Positions 8,101 through 9,700 of a stretch of DNA of 9,700 bases are shown here, piece after piece. Below the pieces are notes generated by a model, which saw only the letters and a program-made list of their open reading frames with translations, was not told the origin of the DNA and searched no databases. Source of the DNA: Eubacterium sp. CAG:786 (GTDB lineage: Bacteria; Bacillota; Clostridia; Oscillospirales; Ruminococcaceae); the NCBI GenBank assembly GCA_000432175.1, contig HF989503.1, positions 29,014 to 38,713 of the forward strand. Direction: 5' to 3'. How positions within the stretch are numbered: the first letter of the stretch is position 1; each line of letters starts with the position of its first letter. Made by a program: the position numbers and the translations under genes.

Positions 8101-8485
8101 CGAAAATCTCATCACCGGAGAGAAACCGGATAAAACCGTGACGCTTGTGATGACGATGGGTTCACCGGAGATACAGCAAAAAGGCGACCCGATCTATGCG
8201 CCGGGGGAGATGTTCACCTGCGCGATGCTGGAGGATACCGAAAAGGGCTGCATGCAGGCAATGTACGGCTTCCGGTATGACATCAGGCTTGACGGCAGCA
8301 GCAGAATTGCGTACTCGCGCCGGAACCAGGAGCTTGACGGACTTGCGCTCACCGGTTCGCAGAATATATCTGCCAGCGTGGTGACAAGTACATCAAAGAA
8401 CCCCGCTGTTTATTCCCAGAGAATTGCGCTTTCTTCCGTCGCGGAATTCGTAGCAAAAGAATGGTCTGAACACGGGATAGGCTGA
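5195..8485 (+). CDS. Very large single-pass membrane protein, putative sigma-factor regulator/sensor, ectodomain unrecognised
   Basis: The protein is 1096 aa. AAGGAGG at 5181-5187 precedes the ATG by 7 bases and the gene overlaps the sigma gene by ATGA. Residues 1-60 are hydrophilic and presumably cytosolic, followed by a basic RLGRKKH and one hydrophobic helix at about 62-80 (Ala/Val/Leu-rich, GGRYLING after it). The remaining roughly 1010 residues should lie outside: acidic, rich in Tyr, Trp, Gly and Asp, with beta-type patterning. Residues about 600-760 resemble beta-propeller blades (for example LSPDQKYIMAVT near 673). Segments near 150-250 and 936-1045 look like small beta-barrels and may be related. 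The N-terminus has no HxxxCxxC zinc anti-sigma motif and no cysteine. By context it would hold or release the sigma factor; the ligand is unknown. No sortase, choline-binding or dockerin motif is seen. Confidence 0.8.
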   Translation: MTKQELMNTYDSMSMPEEHVAEIEARLKKLYENSAPSSVSALPTDSPREYRLGRKKHSAIRTAAVSLSAAAAAVLLVLGGRYLINGLPVSDPPIDAETEEIRFESADDIPAYENAGCYDGYEHSLIAGAENHEAGVTFIRQLRWENPASVVRIRVTSAVSHDEEGFTEYGAEVTEFLSGRKIAFSGHKVSFELRSTHSEQVTGEPSLAVGDELIAVAAEKDGVISLALPEKLLFECFSVNGRDFAAQRHWYWQDLADRAADYQYGDISRITTVTDDPVSYYGIYEQGELASALEELIGEAGSFNEEPLPDLYGSFTLDFGLVEPFCYYWFDENNRLISMDAREDIFGNVHGCDDEEVPDVYCAGFFEDDQGWYMRASNRNGGDSMYWVPKDDQEHMYRFDFGSDASLSRADYSERYLRQGRGDWSFSDPNNDGSFYTSAQQISGRQPVENYVGKISWLGKEKLCADHGENWASEFNKWYNCGESIEMDGTNYTRGLLKGAGGAEPPYYYGMGDVWLIDHTDTRIVAAFRFTADDESTAYAARYFILTAEYQNGSWQESWQERTPIDAMMMQGVISPANSGSCREERFEWNTDCTIALISSGSDLFTNDIATDEYYRVSSYECSRYLQIDDKLYVIGRGPDALGMFLSCYSVGSGDLVLQSQFIAGDEVEQFFLSPDQKYIMAVTTDGGTKLLYVCDRYTTEFVAVASNTSGETQFTLDDGGFTIIKDGSEQRTNYDFGSFDGGPGGPLGKQPDGGSNCILVTLPYIKSDVAYPKNQLYYYDAAEKIYRCVLEGTFIAGIEDGETVYVMMNTEQGCQIYGVESGERRTVVNNAFFEMHEFPSDDIAMEMRDGKIALVFGDSQNTVWRFDKYAGTLITDEAPSGEDRLLSENVPDDGEAYYDDVFQSLDINPVSGYSSYEDLLNNAKDAEAHYGSKSQFVLCSTVRVLTGKEARKYVGSSGDRTVYEVQIVENLITGEKPDKTVTLVMTMGSPEIQQKGDPIYAPGEMFTCAMLEDTEKGCMQAMYGFRYDIRLDGSSRIAYSRRNQELDGLALTGSQNISASVVTSTSKNPAVYSQRIALSSVAEFVAKEWSEHGIG

Positions 8486-8496
8486 ACATATCAAGT

Positions 8497-8527
8497 AAAA
8501 GCGGGGCTGGCAGCGGCTCCGCTTTTT
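8497..8527 (+). terminator. Intrinsic terminator of the sigma/membrane-protein operon
   Basis: AAAAGCGGGGCT (8497-8508) pairs with GGCTCCGCTTTT (8515-8526) over 12 positions, including two G-U pairs, around a 6-base loop. A run of T's closes the stem. It lies 12 bases after the stop codon of the large membrane protein and directly before the MITE-like element. Confidence 0.88.
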
Positions 8528-8534
8528 ATATTAT

Positions 8535-8696
8535 GGTAACCTCTAAAAACCTCTTTCACGGCAGATTTCTATGACTTATATCATCTGTTGCGTTACCAAC
8601 CCTTGAAATACATCAAGTATTACTGCGGTTTGACGCCTTGCATCTGATATAAGTCATGTACGAAATCTGCTCGTGTCCCGGTTTTTAGAGGTTACC
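8535..8696. mobile_element. MITE-like element, 162 bp, 17-bp perfect terminal inverted repeats
   Basis: GGTAACCTCTAAAAACC (8535-8551) is the exact reverse complement of 8680-8696. The inverted repeat continues inward with CACG/CGTG (8557-8560 / 8672-8675), GCAGATTTC/GAAATCTGC (8561-8569 / 8662-8670) and ATGACTTATATCA/TGATATAAGTCAT (8571-8583 / 8645-8657). The transcript would form one long imperfect hairpin. The central part (8584-8644) has a small hairpin CTTGA/TCAAG (8602-8617). TTAT directly flanks both ends (8531-8534 and 8697-8700), fitting a 4-bp target duplication. There is no coding sequence, so it would depend on a transposase from elsewhere. The family is not recognised. Apart from this element and the flanking terminator and promoter, the gap 8486-8761 holds nothing else visible. 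Confidence 0.78.
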
Positions 8697-8697
8697 T

Positions 8698-8732
8698 TAT
8701 AATAAAGTTTTCGGAGTTTCTGCCGATATAAT
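8698..8732 (+). promoter_or_regulatory. Candidate promoter -10 boxes for the downstream gene
   Basis: Two perfect TATAAT hexamers precede the gene at 8762: 8698-8703, formed at the right junction of the MITE-like element, and 8727-8732 in GATATAATAG. Neither has a good TTGACA at 16-18 bases. The second is better placed (start near 8739, then AAGGAGGG at 8748-8755). If the first is used, the element supplies the -35 region. Confidence 0.45.
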
Positions 8733-8761
8733 AGTAAAAGCGTTGAAAAGGAGGGACCACC

Positions 8762-9529
8762 ATGGATTTTGCGGGCATAGGTACAGTTTCGGGCTATGTC
8801 AGGGCGCTTGACAGCCGCCGTCAGGCAGAACAGCGGAGCCAGGGAAGCACGGAAGAAAAAAAGCCGTCCTCTGCGGCAGACTGGGTAAAACAGCAGGAGG
8901 AACTCGCGAAGTCCTCAGACAAGAAGGATATCACATGGTGGAACACCGGCGACCAGAAGCTTTCAGGGATACAGACGAAGTATTACAGCGGCGGCACCCT
9001 GACTAAGACGGAACGCGAGTATCTGAAATCAAAGAACCCCGCGTTGTATGAGCGGCTTGTTGCGGCTGAGGCTGCGAAGAAGTCCTACCGCAGGGATCTG
9101 AAGCGCTGCAGTACCCGTGAGGAAGTACACCGCATGAAATTATCGCACACGGCTGGAACAATGAGCACAATAAAAGCAGGCAGCGCCGAAGCTTCCGACC
9201 GGCTGAACGGAATACAGTCGTCCACCAATGAGTTCGTCAGGAGCGGGGAGTATCATTCGCTGCCGACAGAGCACGAGAAAGCAATAGCCGAAAAGCGCGT
9301 GAAGCAGGCAGAAGAACGCCAGCGCCGGAAACGCGCCGAAAATTCCTGCGAGAAGCAGCACGATCCGGAAAATTCCCGGAAGAAGCTGTTCCGCGACATC
9401 AGACCCGGCGAGACGGTGGAGCAGGCAAAGAATTCACCGGAAATGCTCAAGGTCAGGAGGGCAAAGGCGAAGCGCGCGTATTCCTCCTCGGCAGGGGAAT
9501 TCAAAGTGGTCGTGAAGGAAAAGGCATGA
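8762..9529 (+). CDS. Charged cytosolic protein of unknown function
   Basis: This 255-aa protein has no signal peptide or membrane segment. The start is set by AAGGAGGG at 8748-8755, 6 bases before the ATG. Residues about 1-60 are a polar linker. A compact central part (about 60-135) reads TWWNTGDQKLSGIQTKYYSG, then LTKTEREYLKSKNPALYERL and a Lys/Glu/Arg-rich helix ending in a CSTREEVHRMK block. I have an impression that this LT..E..YLK..NP.LYE pattern recurs in unnamed proteins of Lachnospiraceae and Ruminococcaceae, but I know no function for it. Residues about 175-205 form a strongly charged helix (EKRVKQAEERQRRKRAE) that could be a coiled coil or bind nucleic acid. It stands alone between the MITE-like element and a strong terminator, with no neighbour that suggests a role. 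Confidence 0.8.
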   Translation: MDFAGIGTVSGYVRALDSRRQAEQRSQGSTEEKKPSSAADWVKQQEELAKSSDKKDITWWNTGDQKLSGIQTKYYSGGTLTKTEREYLKSKNPALYERLVAAEAAKKSYRRDLKRCSTREEVHRMKLSHTAGTMSTIKAGSAEASDRLNGIQSSTNEFVRSGEYHSLPTEHEKAIAEKRVKQAEERQRRKRAENSCEKQHDPENSRKKLFRDIRPGETVEQAKNSPEMLKVRRAKAKRAYSSSAGEFKVVVKEKA

Positions 9530-9536
9530 TAATGAT

Positions 9537-9564
9537 AAGCACCCGTCCGAGGACGGGTGCTTTT
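9537..9564 (+). terminator. Strong intrinsic terminator after the unknown-function gene
   Basis: AAGCACCCGTC (9537-9547) pairs perfectly with GACGGGTGCTT (9552-9562) around CGAG, followed by TTTTG. It lies 7 bases after the stop codon. Confidence 0.93.
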
Positions 9565-9573
9565 GTATCAGTC

Positions 9574-9700
9574 GTGCGCATTTCGTGTGCAGGTCAACCC
9601 ATGAAAAAGAGTAACGCGAATTCGCAGCAAGAGCGAGAAAAATGTCAGCCGCGGAAAGGAACGGCTGAAAAGGTAAACCCGATAATAGGAGAGCCACCTG
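9574..9700 (+). ncRNA. Candidate structured RNA, possibly 5' end of a group II intron (runs off window)
   Basis: The stretch after the terminator begins GTGCG (9574), matching the GUGYG 5' end of group II introns, and is rich in pairing. GCGCA/TGTGC (9576-9580 / 9586-9590) is one stem. TCAGCCG/CGGCTGA (9645-9651 / 9662-9668) closes a 10-base GGAAAGGA-type loop. GCGAATTCGC (9616-9625) is a palindrome, and CAGGT (9590-9594) can pair with ACCTG (9696-9700), closing the whole. Purine-rich unpaired tracts such as GAGCGAGAAAAATG look like RNA domain I. The frame from ATG 9601 is open to the window end (33 hydrophilic residues), but its ribosome site is weak and a peptide is less likely. AGGAG at 9687-9691 could instead serve a gene starting at or beyond the edge. 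Only the missing downstream sequence can settle this. Confidence 0.35.

Noticed and set aside
4514..8696. TTTTAGAGGTTACC as a promoter element read by the local sigma factor
   Set aside because: The two + strand copies lie at different distances from genes and no shared -10 motif follows them; terminal repeats of a mobile element explain it better.
9434..9697. Minus-strand open frame of 87 codons at the right edge
   Set aside because: It runs through the strong terminator and the 3' end of the unknown-function gene, with no ribosome site or recognisable domain.
9601..9700. Short open frame MKKSNANSQQ... to the window edge as a protein gene
   Set aside because: Only a weak AGGT ribosome site, a hydrophilic unrecognised peptide and strong RNA-like pairing across it; kept only as an alternative within the structured RNA entry.

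Overview
The window looks like chromosomal DNA of a fairly GC-rich member of the Clostridia, most likely an Oscillospiraceae/Ruminococcus-type gut bacterium. This is inferred from the gene families (a SecA-like ATPase, MnmE, a TrkA-type protein, a P-loop cytidylate-kinase-like protein, an ECF-like sigma factor), the strong AGGAGG-type ribosome binding sites and the short intergenic regions with intrinsic terminators. Every convincing gene is on the + strand.

Positions 1-3612 form one tightly packed gene row: the 3' part of a divergent secA-like gene, mnmE (tRNA wobble-uridine modification), a TrkA/RCK-type NAD-binding protein and a Gph-like HAD phosphatase. Gaps are 2, 10 and 10 bases, so they are probably co-transcribed. 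A new unit starts in the next gap with a clear extended -10 promoter (3710-3738) driving a cytidylate-kinase-like gene (3784-4395). That unit ends at a 13-bp hairpin terminator (4481-4517).

Positions 4514-8527 hold the most interesting block. A leader with nested inverted repeats precedes an ECF-like sigma factor (best start is GTG at 4716). The sigma gene overlaps by ATGA a very large (1096 aa) single-pass membrane protein. Its short cytosolic N-terminus, one membrane helix and roughly 1000-residue outer region fit a sigma factor plus membrane-anchored regulator or sensor. The N-terminus lacks a zinc anti-sigma motif and I do not recognise the ectodomain. A good terminator follows at 8497-8527.

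Positions 8535-8696 hold a 162-bp MITE-like element. It has perfect 17-bp terminal inverted repeats, a long imperfect inverted-repeat body and a TTAT direct repeat on both sides. A third, solo copy of the end sequence lies at 4514-4530, so the sigma block is bracketed by 17-bp inverted copies. Next comes a charged protein of unknown function (8762-9529), closed by four tandem in-frame stops and a strong terminator. Immediately after that terminator, up to the window edge, the sequence folds like a structured RNA that starts with GTGCG. It may be the 5' end of a group II intron, but the window ends too soon to tell.
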